A DNA stretch of 39,844 bases, taken from positions 1 to 39,844 of the forward strand of contig JALVXO010000126.1 of the NCBI GenBank assembly GCA_027022775.1, read 5' to 3'. Position 1 is the first letter of the stretch. The number at the start of each line of letters is the position of its first letter. This document shows, one piece after another, positions 26,287 through 33,905 of this stretch. Under the pieces are notes generated by a model. That model saw only the letters and a list, made by a program, of their open reading frames with translations. It searched no databases and was not told the DNA's origin. The DNA is from Campylobacteraceae bacterium (GTDB lineage Bacteria > Campylobacterota > Campylobacteria > Campylobacterales > Sulfurovaceae). The position numbers and the translations under genes were made by a program.

Positions 26287-27611
26287 TGAAAGGTATTATC
26301 AGTGCAGTTGCGATTGGTGTTGCTCTATTTGCGTTGGCTTCTTTAAGCTTTTCTTTAAAACATGCCCTTTTAATCGGAGTAGTTGCTTTGCTGGTTGCTC
26401 TTTGGACAAATGGGGCTATTGCGCTTGGGGTTGTTTCGCTTTTTCCGATTATTCTCTTCCCGGCACTGCATATTTTAAGCCTTAAAGATGTTGCGCCAAA
26501 CTACTCCAAATCTATTATTTTCCTATTTTTGGGCGGTTTTATGATAGCAATTGCTATTGCAAAAACCAATTTGCATAAATATTTCAGTTATAAGCTTTTA
26601 TCGCTCTTTCCAAACACCCCGCGCGGAATAATTTACTCCCTGGCGGTAACTTCTGCGCTTTTGAGCTCAATTTTGTCAAACACAACAATTACTCTTATGC
26701 TTATGCCAATTGGCCTATTTTTAACCCAAAACACCAAATTAAAAGTCCGCTTTCTGCTTGCTATAGCTTACGGTGCAAGCATAGGCGGGATAATAACCCC
26801 AATTGGAACCCCGCCAAATATGCTTCTGCTTGGCTTTTTAGATGACCATCACATTTTAGCACCGACTTTTGGCGAGTGGATGATAAAAGTAGCGCCAGTT
26901 GCTCTGTTGATGCTTTTAACAGTCCCGTTTATCCTATCTATGTCTGTAAAAAATGAAAAAATCGAAGAGTTAAAAGAGGCTGCAGTTTTAAACTCCACTC
27001 AAAAAAGGCTGCTTTATATTCTGGCTGCACTTGTTGTGCTGCTTCTTGTAAATACACCTATAAAACCGTATTATCATGGCTTGGGTTTAAATGAAAAGCT
27101 TATTTTGCTGGGCTTTGGACTATTGATGTTTATGCCAAAAATAGGCTTTTTAACCTGGGATGACAGCAGAGATATCCCTTACGAAATTGTTTTTCTATTT
27201 GGTGCAGGATTTACAATTGCAAAGGCATTTGCAAAAACCGGACTGGCGGCTGATATTGCTCATAAATTGAGTTTTATTTCTAATATGCCGCTTTTATGGA
27301 TGCTCTTTTTTATTGCTCTTTTTGTAAGTTTTGCAACAGAGGTTACAAGCAATACCGCTCTTACAGCTATTGCACTTCCAATTTTTTATGAATTTGCAAA
27401 AAACATGGGCGATAATGCGCTGCCAGTAATGATGGTAACAACAATAGCCGCAAGTTATGCCTTTATGCTCCCAATTGCCACTCCGCCAAATGCCATTGTT
27501 ATGAGCAGCCGCGTTATTAAAGTAAAAGAGATGGCAAAAGTAGGCTTTTTTGCAAACATAGCAGGCGTAATTTACTTAAGCGCAATTGCTTATGTTTTAT
27601 GGGCTAATTAG
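26286..27611 (+). CDS. DASS/SLC13-type anion symporter
   Basis: Inner-membrane transporter of the divalent anion:sodium symporter family; members move dicarboxylates, citrate, phosphate or sulfate. The 441-residue chain has about 11 hydrophobic segments in two repeats. Each repeat carries the paired signature: SNTTITL with GTPPNMLLLG, and TSNTALTA with ATPPNAIVMSS. These Ser-Asn-Thr motifs bind sodium and substrate carboxylates. The substrate cannot be predicted. I start at the ATG at 26286, preceded by AAGG; the track start at 26253 lies before the TATAAT box. Rhodanese genes on both sides raise the possibility of a sulfur oxyanion, only as a guess. Confidence 0.9.
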   Translation: MKGIISAVAIGVALFALASLSFSLKHALLIGVVALLVALWTNGAIALGVVSLFPIILFPALHILSLKDVAPNYSKSIIFLFLGGFMIAIAIAKTNLHKYFSYKLLSLFPNTPRGIIYSLAVTSALLSSILSNTTITLMLMPIGLFLTQNTKLKVRFLLAIAYGASIGGIITPIGTPPNMLLLGFLDDHHILAPTFGEWMIKVAPVALLMLLTVPFILSMSVKNEKIEELKEAAVLNSTQKRLLYILAALVVLLLVNTPIKPYYHGLGLNEKLILLGFGLLMFMPKIGFLTWDDSRDIPYEIVFLFGAGFTIAKAFAKTGLAADIAHKLSFISNMPLLWMLFFIALFVSFATEVTSNTALTAIALPIFYEFAKNMGDNALPVMMVTTIAASYAFMLPIATPPNAIVMSSRVIKVKEMAKVGFFANIAGVIYLSAIAYVLWAN

Positions 27612-27873
27612 TGATAGTGAAAAGTGATAGTGGATAGTGACAGTTTATCTCTGTTATTCCCACTTGAGAGTGCGCAAAAAGTTAAAATTTCTGTAAAATT
27701 ACCCATTTCAGTCATTCTGAGCGAAGCGAAGAATCTCGATAGAACGGCAGTAAATAGATTCTTCGCTACGCTCAGAATGACGATTAAGGCAAATATTTTG
27801 GACTTTTGCGCAGTCTCGCTTTCGCAGGAATGACAATAACTCCAAACTATCACTGTCAACTGTCACTGTCACT
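27610..27873. repeat. Nested composite palindromic element
   Basis: Three layers of inverted repeat surround one centre. Inner arms 27711-27736 and 27756-27781 (26 bases, one mismatch, core CATTCTGAGCGAAGCGA) enclose 19 bases. Middle arms 27653-27683 and 27800-27840 share TTTTGCGCA and GGAAT...AATAAC. Outer arms 27610-27644 and 27845-27873 consist of AGTGATAGTG-like units. From memory the inner sequence recurs in intergenic DNA of many unrelated bacteria. Confidence 0.8.
27656..27683 (-). repeat. Dispersed repeat, copy 2
   Basis: Reverse-oriented copy of 110-137, two mismatches over 28 bases by eye. Here it forms the left middle arm of the composite palindrome. Confidence 0.6.
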
Positions 27874-28033
27874 AATTGTACGGCACAGCCGCACCTACAT
27901 TCGGATTACGGAATACAGATTACGGAATTTAAATTATCTATTCTCAATTATCAATTCCCAAACCCAACACCCATTTCTATACTTTTCTTTGCCGACTTTG
28001 CAGCCTTAATAACCGCATATTAATATTATTTTA

Positions 28034-28039
28034 GATAAA
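28034..28039 (+). promoter_or_regulatory. Possible -10 element for the FTR-rhodanese gene
   Basis: A TAGATAAAATTCG context resembles other start-proximal boxes in this window. It lies about 50 bases before the start; an AAGGA ribosome site at 28072 follows. Confidence 0.3.
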
Positions 28040-28085
28040 ATTCGCCCCAAAATATAAATTTAACTGAAAGCAAGGATATGAAACT

Positions 28086-28829
28086 ATGAATAATATAGAT
28101 ATAAATTCACCGATTTTTCAGGCAGAATTAGAAAAAACATGGAAATTTGTGGAAAAAGTCAATAAACAGTTCGGTTTTGTTCAAAACCCAGACGAAGAGG
28201 TTAATGAAGGGGTAGCAATGGGGCTTGCCAGAAACAGGCTTATGTATGGCAAACGCTACTGTCCGTGTTTTATCGTTCAGGGAGAAACCGAAGAAGAGCG
28301 CAAAAAGGCAAACAACCGAATCTGTCCATGCAAACCGGCTTTGGAAAATGAAATTCCAAACAATGGTGTATGCCACTGCGGAATTTTCTGCACACCAGAA
28401 TACGCAGAGCAAAAAGCCAAAGAGAAAGCCCTGGAAGAGGCTGTTCATACCCACTCTAGAGGCTTAAGCGAAGAAGAAGCCCAAATGCTAGTGCATAAAG
28501 AGCAGCTCGATGGAGATGAATTAGAAGCGCTGCTTGAAGCAAGAGAGTTAAAAATGGTAAACTTTACCCTCATAGATGTGCGCGAACCTATGGAGTATGA
28601 AATGGCTCATATTGTCGGCACAGACGAACTTTTGCCAACTTCGCAGTTTTACGACTGGGTTAACAAAATCCAGCACAGAAAAGATGAAAATTTAATAATC
28701 TACTGCCACACAGGAAGCCGAAGCTACCAGGTGCAAATGATACTAAAACAGCAAGGTTTTAAAAGCGTAGGCAACCTGACTTATGGAATTATAAGCTACC
28801 CGGGTAAAATTAAACAAGGAAGATATTAA
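28086..28829 (+). CDS. Ferredoxin-thioredoxin reductase catalytic domain fused to rhodanese
   Basis: A 247-residue two-domain protein. Residues 10-105 match the FTR catalytic (beta) chain: GLARNRLMYGKRYCPC, then CPC and CHC. Cysteines C59, C61, C80, C82, C96 and C98 follow the CPC-CPC-CHC pattern that builds a [4Fe-4S] cluster next to a redox disulfide. By analogy C59, C80, C82 and C96 would bind the cluster, and C61 with C98 form the disulfide. Spacers are longer (18 and 13 residues) than the usual 16 and 8. C102 is extra. Residues 130-247 are a rhodanese with Cys207 in CHTGSR, paralogous to the protein at 25854. No FTR variable chain is seen nearby. Confidence 0.9.
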   Translation: MNNIDINSPIFQAELEKTWKFVEKVNKQFGFVQNPDEEVNEGVAMGLARNRLMYGKRYCPCFIVQGETEEERKKANNRICPCKPALENEIPNNGVCHCGIFCTPEYAEQKAKEKALEEAVHTHSRGLSEEEAQMLVHKEQLDGDELEALLEARELKMVNFTLIDVREPMEYEMAHIVGTDELLPTSQFYDWVNKIQHRKDENLIIYCHTGSRSYQVQMILKQQGFKSVGNLTYGIISYPGKIKQGRY

Positions 28830-29311
28830 TTTTGGTGCTTTTGCACCAGTGCACTATTGCTGTTAAACTTATTAACAGTCAGAGGAAAGTTTATCTTTTT
28901 ACTATTTAACTCTTTTGTTCCTATTTTAAAGCTTTTTATAAACTTCGTTGAATTGTTTTCTATTAAAGTCAAACCGAGTGGGGTTTTTTTATTCTGAATA
29001 ATAATATTTCCACTAATATTAACTAACTTATCTTTTTTATTATACTTTTTCAGTATAAACTTAAAGTTTTCATTCAAATGTATATCTTTGCAAAATTTCT
29101 CTATATCCTCTATAGATACTGTTTTTTTTGCATTTGGAGTTAGTCTCTCTTGTAGGGAGAAGTAGTTTTGGTGTTTTATGTCTGTTAAAATTGTGTTTAC
29201 TTCTGTTGAGAGCTCTTCTCTGTAGCTGGAATCATCTATAAAAAGTTTGTAAATTATAAATAAAATAATTATTGCAACTATTAAATATCCCGGTTTTTTG
29301 AATATTCTCAT
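28826..29311 (-). CDS. Membrane-anchored protein, unknown
   Basis: A 161-residue protein with an N-terminal membrane anchor (about 8-25) and a roughly 130-residue outer part rich in Lys, Asn and Ile. The pattern of helices followed by strands (LTPNAKKTVSIEDIEKF, then alternating strands) resembles NTF2-like accessory domains, but I cannot assign a family. It lies 5 bases after the 176-residue membrane gene and ends convergently with the FTR fusion, overlapping by 4 bases. It is probably the last gene of the hemL run. Confidence 0.65.
   Translation of the reverse strand: MRIFKKPGYLIVAIIILFIIYKLFIDDSSYREELSTEVNTILTDIKHQNYFSLQERLTPNAKKTVSIEDIEKFCKDIHLNENFKFILKKYNKKDKLVNISGNIIIQNKKTPLGLTLIENNSTKFIKSFKIGTKELNSKKINFPLTVNKFNSNSALVQKHQN
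28833..28848. terminator. Hairpin at convergent gene ends
   Basis: TGGTGC-TTTT-GCACCA just after the FTR fusion stop, inside the last codons of the opposing gene. It may end transcription in either direction, though no strong T-run follows. Confidence 0.4.
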
Positions 29312-29316
29312 AAACT

Positions 29317-29847
29317 TTATAACCTCTTTTGATAATATGTAAAATAGATTACTGCTGTTAAATTGGGTAAAAAGAGGGTTGGTATGTAGTATAGTTTGTC
29401 TAAATTACCGCTTTTTATAAGTGTCAGCAGAGCTAGCACAAATATGGCGTAAGCCCCCAGTCTTAAGGGGTTAAAAGCTCTGACGGCATCTTTAAAACTG
29501 TTTAATACCCCTCTTCTGTTCTGCTTTAACAGCTTTTTTTCCTCTTTAATTATATCTTTTATACTTCTATTTTCGTTAATTTGTGTCAATTGGGCATTTT
29601 CATCATACAGATTAAAAGGGTCATCTATTTTATCTACCGTATCGCGGCTGTCTATATCGAAAGCTCCGGCATCAAGACGGCTTTTTACCATATTTTCGTA
29701 ATTTTTAAATGTGCTCAAAATCACAAGAGCCGAACTTGCATAAGCTGTAACAAAACTTATAAGCTGCGCTTTTGAAGAGAATGGCAGCAAAATCCCCACG
29801 CAGATTAAAGCAACAGCAATTAAAAACAGAATCAGCCTAATAAACAC
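29317..29847 (-). CDS. Membrane protein, conserved beside hemL
   Basis: A 176-residue protein with two N-terminal hydrophobic segments (about 3-48), a charged middle (about 50-125), and two further segments (about 130-172). I know no function. C. jejuni has, as I recall, two small integral membrane genes after hemL, so this may be a lineage-conserved neighbour. The stop-start spacing with the AtpZ-like gene is one base overlap, indicating co-translation. Confidence 0.72.
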   Translation of the reverse strand: MFIRLILFLIAVALICVGILLPFSSKAQLISFVTAYASSALVILSTFKNYENMVKSRLDAGAFDIDSRDTVDKIDDPFNLYDENAQLTQINENRSIKDIIKEEKKLLKQNRRGVLNSFKDAVRAFNPLRLGAYAIFVLALLTLIKSGNLDKLYYIPTLFLPNLTAVIYFTYYQKRL

Positions 29848-30137
29848 TAATAATCATCCTCTTCATCGCTATTGTCGTAAGTTCTTCTTGCGTATTTTGG
29901 GTCTTTTGCCAATTCATCCAACTCTTTTTTCTGCTTTTTATACGCTTTGTAAACATTTAAAACTGCGCCCCCTACTCCCCAAAATACACCCAGCCAAAAG
30001 AGCCACTCATATCCAAAGAGTTTGCGCATTCCATAACCTAAACCTACCCCTATCGCAACCGCAACCACAATAGAGATACCCAAGCTTAAATCGTTTGCTG
30101 CACTGACAGCTTTTTTATATTTTGGCTCTTGCTCCAT
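29847..30137 (-). CDS. AtpZ/AtpI-family membrane protein
   Basis: A 96-residue protein with two membrane helices: LGISIVVAVAIGVGLGYGM and WLFWLGVFWGVGGAVLNVY. These resemble the AtpZ/AtpI group that helps ATP synthase assembly or ion supply. The GlyxxxGly-rich first helix and the linker are typical. The tail is charged (ending DEEDDY). The ORF track starts ten codons earlier inside hemL. I prefer the ATG at 30137, which follows GAGGATAAA at good distance and gives the usual length. No other ATP synthase genes are in the window. Confidence 0.8.
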   Translation of the reverse strand: MEQEPKYKKAVSAANDLSLGISIVVAVAIGVGLGYGMRKLFGYEWLFWLGVFWGVGGAVLNVYKAYKKQKKELDELAKDPKYARRTYDNSDEEDDY

Positions 30138-30138
30138 T

Positions 30139-31425
30139 TTATCCTCTGATTTCGCGCATTGTTTCATAAGCTGCTATTATAGCCTCTTCTATCATTTCAT
30201 CTGTCATTGCTGTGCTTATGAACCCTGTCTCAAAAGCAGAACATGCCAAATAGATGCCTCTTCTTAACATTCCGCTGTGGAATTTTGCAAATGTTTCGGT
30301 ATCGCTAGATAGAGCGTCATCAAAATTTTTAACCTCTTTATCGCTAAAGAAATACCCAAACATAGAGCCGCGCACCTCAGTTACCAAAGGAATCTCTTCT
30401 GCATCTGCTGCAGCTTTAAAGCCTTTCATCAGCCGTTTTGCTTTTTTGCCAAGCTCTACATAAATTGCAGGGTTGTGTTTCAGTTTTCTTAAACTTGCAA
30501 GGCCTGCCGCCATTGCAACAGGGTTTCCGCTTAAAGTTCCTGCCTGATATACAGGTCCTTCGGGAGAGAGCCTTTCCATTATGTCAATTCTTCCGCCAAA
30601 TGCGCCAACCGGCATACCGCCTCCTATAACCTTGCCAAGGGTTACCAAATCGGGTTTAACCTGCGTAATTCCCTGCGCGCCTGTAAGTGTTGCCCTAAAT
30701 CCGCTCATAACCTCATCAAAAATCAAAAGCGCACCGTGCTCATTACAAAGCTCTCTTAAGCCTTCTAAAAACTCTTCGCTTGCAGGCACAAGCCCCATAT
30801 TTCCGGCAATCGGCTCTATGATTACACAAGCAATATCACCGCTCTCTTGAAAACATTTTTTAACGCTCTCTAAATCGTTGTAGGTTGCCAAAAGTGTGTG
30901 TTTTGTCAAATCTTCAGGCACGCCGGGGCTGCTTGGTGTTCCAAATGTTGCTGCGCCGCTGCCTGCTTGAACAAGCAAAGAGTCGCTGTGCCCGTGGTAG
31001 CAGCCTGCAAATTTAACAATATCGTTTTTGCCTGTAAAGCCTCTTGCCAGTCTTAATGCGCTCATTACCGCTTCGGTTCCCGAATTTACAAAGCGTACTT
31101 TATCTATGCTGTCAAAAAGCGTTACAATCTCTTTTGCCAGCTCGGTTTCTAGCTCTGTAGGCGCGCCGAAACTCAAACCTTTTTTTGCCGTTTCGATAAC
31201 CGCCTCTTCTATATCTTTGTCGCAGTGCCCAAAAATTAAAGGTCCCCAGCTTTGCACAAAATCTATATATCTGTTGCCGTCAATATCAAAAAGGTAAGCC
31301 CCCTCCCCTCTTTCGATAAACGGCGGTGTTCCGCCGACACTTCCAAATGCGCGAACCGGAGAATCAACACCGCCTGGAATATATCTGCTAGCTTCTGCAA
31401 ATGCCAATTTGCTTTTTTCAAACAT
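30139..31425 (-). CDS. hemL: Glutamate-1-semialdehyde 2,1-aminomutase
   Basis: PLP enzyme making 5-aminolevulinate by the C5 route of heme synthesis. The 428-residue chain has [16 protein letters not shown] at the start, [41 protein letters not shown] and [17 protein letters not shown], with the PLP lysine at 265. Length is standard. A GGATAAACC ribosome region precedes the ATG. It is followed with a 1-base gap by the AtpZ-like gene, and preceded by a repeat-filled 128-bp gap. Confidence 0.98.
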   Translation of the reverse strand: MFEKSKLAFAEASRYIPGGVDSPVRAFGSVGGTPPFIERGEGAYLFDIDGNRYIDFVQSWGPLIFGHCDKDIEEAVIETAKKGLSFGAPTELETELAKEIVTLFDSIDKVRFVNSGTEAVMSALRLARGFTGKNDIVKFAGCYHGHSDSLLVQAGSGAATFGTPSSPGVPEDLTKHTLLATYNDLESVKKCFQESGDIACVIIEPIAGNMGLVPASEEFLEGLRELCNEHGALLIFDEVMSGFRATLTGAQGITQVKPDLVTLGKVIGGGMPVGAFGGRIDIMERLSPEGPVYQAGTLSGNPVAMAAGLASLRKLKHNPAIYVELGKKAKRLMKGFKAAADAEEIPLVTEVRGSMFGYFFSDKEVKNFDDALSSDTETFAKFHSGMLRRGIYLACSAFETGFISTAMTDEMIEEAIIAAYETMREIRG

Positions 31426-31447
31426 GGTTTATCCTTTTTTTGGTGAA

Positions 31448-31564
31448 GATTAGAGCCAAGAGCTAACAAAGTGGCTTCGCCTTTTTTTAAGCAGCAAAGC
31501 CGCTAATATTAAACGCGGCGTTAGCCGCACCTTTTCGCTCTACGCTCTTAGCTCTAAGCTTTTA
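31448..31564. repeat. Palindromic and period-7 repeat region before hemL
   Basis: Four near-identical 7-mers (GCTCTAC, GCTCTTA, GCTCTAA, GCTTTTA) run at 31537-31564 and reach into the phosphatase stop region. Matching units in reverse lie near 31449-31464 (AGAGCCA, AGAGCTA). Between them is the hairpin GCGGC-GTTA-GCCGC and a competing GCCGC partner. It may end phosphatase transcription and may carry the hemL promoter. Confidence 0.6.
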
Positions 31565-32189
31565 CATAATTATACAAAAAAAACTCTTCTATCTCTTTTG
31601 CAACCTGCTTTGGTGAATTTAAAAGTTTTGAATTTCCTGCGCCAAATGCTACGCGGATAAATTTTACCCCTGCTGCTTTGGCTGCCAGTTCATCTCTGTC
31701 GCTGTCGCCTACAAAAACCGTTGTTTTGGGGGTTTCGCAGTTTCTTTGCATAAGTTTTATCAGCATTTCGGGTGAGGGTTTGCCCTCTTTTACATCATCC
31801 CAGCAGATTATATCGTCAAAATATCTGTCTATTTTTAAATGTTTCAAAGCTTCAAGAGCAGAGTGCCTGTAGGCATTTGTAGCAATTGCCAGTTTAACTT
31901 TTAAAGATTTCAACTCTTTTAGCATCTCTTCCACGCCGTCAAACAGAACAAGCTCTCTGTCGTGGTTTGCTGTATAATACTCTTTAAACCACCGCTCATG
32001 AATCGGTTCTATTTTATCAATGCCGTAAAAAAATTGTGCCAAGTTGCAGCGGGGATTGTTTATCTGTTCTATAACAGTTTTGGAATCCAGCGGTTTTAAA
32101 CCAAGTTTGCCCCTGACATAATTTATTGCATTTGTCAAAACAGTGGAGCTGTCAACCAGCGTGCCGTCCATATCAAAAACAGCCAGCAC
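31554..32189 (-). CDS. HAD-family phosphatase, Gph-like
   Basis: A 211-residue haloacid dehalogenase hydrolase. Motif I FDMDGTLVDS has nucleophile Asp6 and acid Asp8; motif II is IATNAY; motif III is the Lys in KEGKPSPEM; motif IV is FVGDSDRDELAAKAAG. The helical cap fits phosphoglycolate phosphatase-like enzymes, but substrate is not certain. The start overlaps the stop of the PDC-sensor gene, so they are probably in one run with psd. Confidence 0.88.
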   Translation of the reverse strand: MLAVFDMDGTLVDSSTVLTNAINYVRGKLGLKPLDSKTVIEQINNPRCNLAQFFYGIDKIEPIHERWFKEYYTANHDRELVLFDGVEEMLKELKSLKVKLAIATNAYRHSALEALKHLKIDRYFDDIICWDDVKEGKPSPEMLIKLMQRNCETPKTTVFVGDSDRDELAAKAAGVKFIRVAFGAGNSKLLNSPKQVAKEIEEFFLYNYVKA

Positions 32190-33094
32190 TATTTTTTGCT
32201 CCGATTTAATGCAAATATATAAATTGCCAAACCGATTATCAGAGCGGTAATTGCCAAAATCAGACCGCCTGCATAAAGCAGTTTAGAAGAGTCTGTAATT
32301 GCAAATTTAAACACCAGCATCAGCGCTTCTATTGAGAGAGCAATAATAATAGAACCCAAAAAGCGCACCATAGTTTTGTGTATATCGCTTTCGTGCTGCT
32401 TTCTGTGCTCTCCCAGAACTTCCTCTTCGTAAAGCGCTTTTACTAAATCGAAAATCGCTAAAGAGAGTGTCAGCAAAATTGTGGATTCAAAAACATTTTT
32501 TATATCCACCTCTTCAATATGAATTCCCATATCAAAAAAGCTTACAATACCTTTTACAAAAAGCATTAAAGCTACAAAAAGCAAAGCAGTGCTGAAAGCT
32601 GCATATATAAGTTTTGCCACTTTCCCGCTTAACGCATCTATAGAAGAACGGCTGACCATCCGCAAAATATTTTGCAAAGAGATATCGATGCATAAAATGT
32701 AAATCAGTTTGCCGTTTTCATCAAAAATCGGATATGCAGATGTGACTACCAGATTGTTGCTTTTAATAGATGGGTAAGGGTCGGTTAAAATACATTTTTT
32801 ATCGCGTATAACCCTGTAATAATACGCACGTGTGCTTCTGTTTTCACCAACCCCTTTGCGCGCATATTTAGGGTCCAGGCTGATTGTATTTATAACCTGC
32901 TTTCCATTTGCATCCAAAATATACATTGCATCGACATATTTTAATGTTTTTGCAACACTTTTTAAACCCACTTTTAAATCTTTAAGTTCAATGCCAGGCA
33001 CCCTGTTTGGAACAGCCCTGCTTAATATATAACATAAGTAAGCTCTGGCTTTTGTGCGTATCTGCGAAAATTCATCTATCTCTTTAATTGTCAT
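32189..33094 (-). CDS. PDC/Cache-sensor membrane protein
   Basis: A 301-residue protein. Residues 1-150 look like a PDC/Cache ligand-binding fold (DAMYILDANGKQVINT, STRAYYYRVI, LTDPYPSIKSNNLVVTSAYPI, KLIYILCIDIS). About four membrane helices follow (163-185, 205-220, 245-265, 275-295). It has no output domain such as a kinase, cyclase or methyl-accepting module. Unusually, no membrane helix precedes the Cache fold, so the sensor may face the cytoplasm. The gene overlaps psd by 11 bases. The function is unknown; the fold is usually extracytoplasmic. Confidence 0.75.
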   Translation of the reverse strand: MTIKEIDEFSQIRTKARAYLCYILSRAVPNRVPGIELKDLKVGLKSVAKTLKYVDAMYILDANGKQVINTISLDPKYARKGVGENRSTRAYYYRVIRDKKCILTDPYPSIKSNNLVVTSAYPIFDENGKLIYILCIDISLQNILRMVSRSSIDALSGKVAKLIYAAFSTALLFVALMLFVKGIVSFFDMGIHIEEVDIKNVFESTILLTLSLAIFDLVKALYEEEVLGEHRKQHESDIHKTMVRFLGSIIIALSIEALMLVFKFAITDSSKLLYAGGLILAITALIIGLAIYIFALNRSKK

Positions 33095-33905
33095 TAAGCT
33101 CCCCTATTACTTTGCCAAAATTTACTTTCTGATTCTCATTAATATACCATTTAATTGCATTTTTCTGGCTTAAAACAACAATTGTAGAACCCATCTCAAA
33201 CCATCCGAAAAGCTCTCCTTTTTTAAACTCTTTTGGAGTTTCATATTTAAAAAGAACCGGCCTTTTTGCATTAATATTTGTTTTTAAAGCAGGCTCGAAT
33301 GTTACAACTATTTTGCCGACATTAAGCGCCCCTATAAGTACAATAAAATGTTTATGGCCGAACCTATCAAGAATTTCTAAAACCACTCTCTCATTCTCAA
33401 GATAGAGATTTTTTTTCTTTTTTAAAAGCGGTATATTAACTGGAAAAAGCTTGCCAGGAATATGGAGTAAAGAGAGCACTTTAACATCAAACGGAAAGTG
33501 GTATCTATGGTAATCTTTAGGAGATAGATAAAAATTTATAAACTCACCCTCCTCCAAAACTTTATAATCATTCCCTTTTAAACCTATCAATTCATTTATG
33601 TTATACTCCATCCCTTTAATCTGGTATGCTCTATTTTGGTTAATTTGGCCGGCAGCAACAACTATTGCATCGCAAGGAGAAATAACAGAATTTATTCTGG
33701 CATCTATAAGAGGCTCTTTTTCCAATGCCCTGGTAAAAAGGGCAACAAGAGAGTTATACTCTTTAGGGCTTTTAAAGTTGCTCATATTAAGCCCCAGCAG
33801 TTTGACATAAGAGATATTTATGAAATTCTGAACAGGTTTGCTAAATTTCTTCGCTGCAAACTTTCCAAAGGCATAAGAGATAAAAGAGCTAAAATGCCTA
33901 CCCAT
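33084..33905 (-). CDS. psd: Phosphatidylserine decarboxylase
   Basis: Makes phosphatidylethanolamine at the inner membrane. The 273-residue proenzyme has the SPCDA motif (Asp79), the His motif KDYHRYHFP (His133/His136), and the self-cleavage site MGST with Ser240, which becomes the pyruvoyl group. The usual LGST is MGST here. N-terminal residues may form a membrane-associated helix. It overlaps both neighbours (8 bases with the ferritin-like gene, 11 with the sensor gene). Confidence 0.95.
   Translation of the reverse strand: MGRHFSSFISYAFGKFAAKKFSKPVQNFINISYVKLLGLNMSNFKSPKEYNSLVALFTRALEKEPLIDARINSVISPCDAIVVAAGQINQNRAYQIKGMEYNINELIGLKGNDYKVLEEGEFINFYLSPKDYHRYHFPFDVKVLSLLHIPGKLFPVNIPLLKKKKNLYLENERVVLEILDRFGHKHFIVLIGALNVGKIVVTFEPALKTNINAKRPVLFKYETPKEFKKGELFGWFEMGSTIVVLSQKNAIKWYINENQKVNFGKVIGELNDN

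Larger units (their letters stand above)
27612..28085. other. Gene-free region with repeat element
   Basis: No gene is supported over 474 bp. The ORFs here (27608-27859, 27624-27833, 27806-28009) read through palindromic repeat on both strands. The left 265 bp form a nested palindrome. The right part holds a direct repeat GATTACGGAAT (27904-27914 and 27918-27928), low-complexity sequence, and the upstream region of the FTR fusion gene. Confidence 0.75.

Noticed and set aside
27608-27859. ORFs on both strands in the repeat (also 27624-27833 and 27806-28009)
   Set aside because: The two strands encode near-identical false peptides because the DNA is palindromic. They are repeat artefacts.
27610-28085. 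CRISPR array or tRNA in the gene-free region
   Set aside because: Repeats are inverted and nested, not regularly spaced, and no cloverleaf is seen.
30138-30167. Extended N-terminus of the AtpZ-like protein
   Set aside because: It overlaps hemL; the start at 30137 is better placed behind GAGGATAAA.
31263-31469. 68-residue minus-strand ORF before hemL
   Set aside because: It overlaps the hemL start out of frame and runs into the repeat region. There is no homology pattern.
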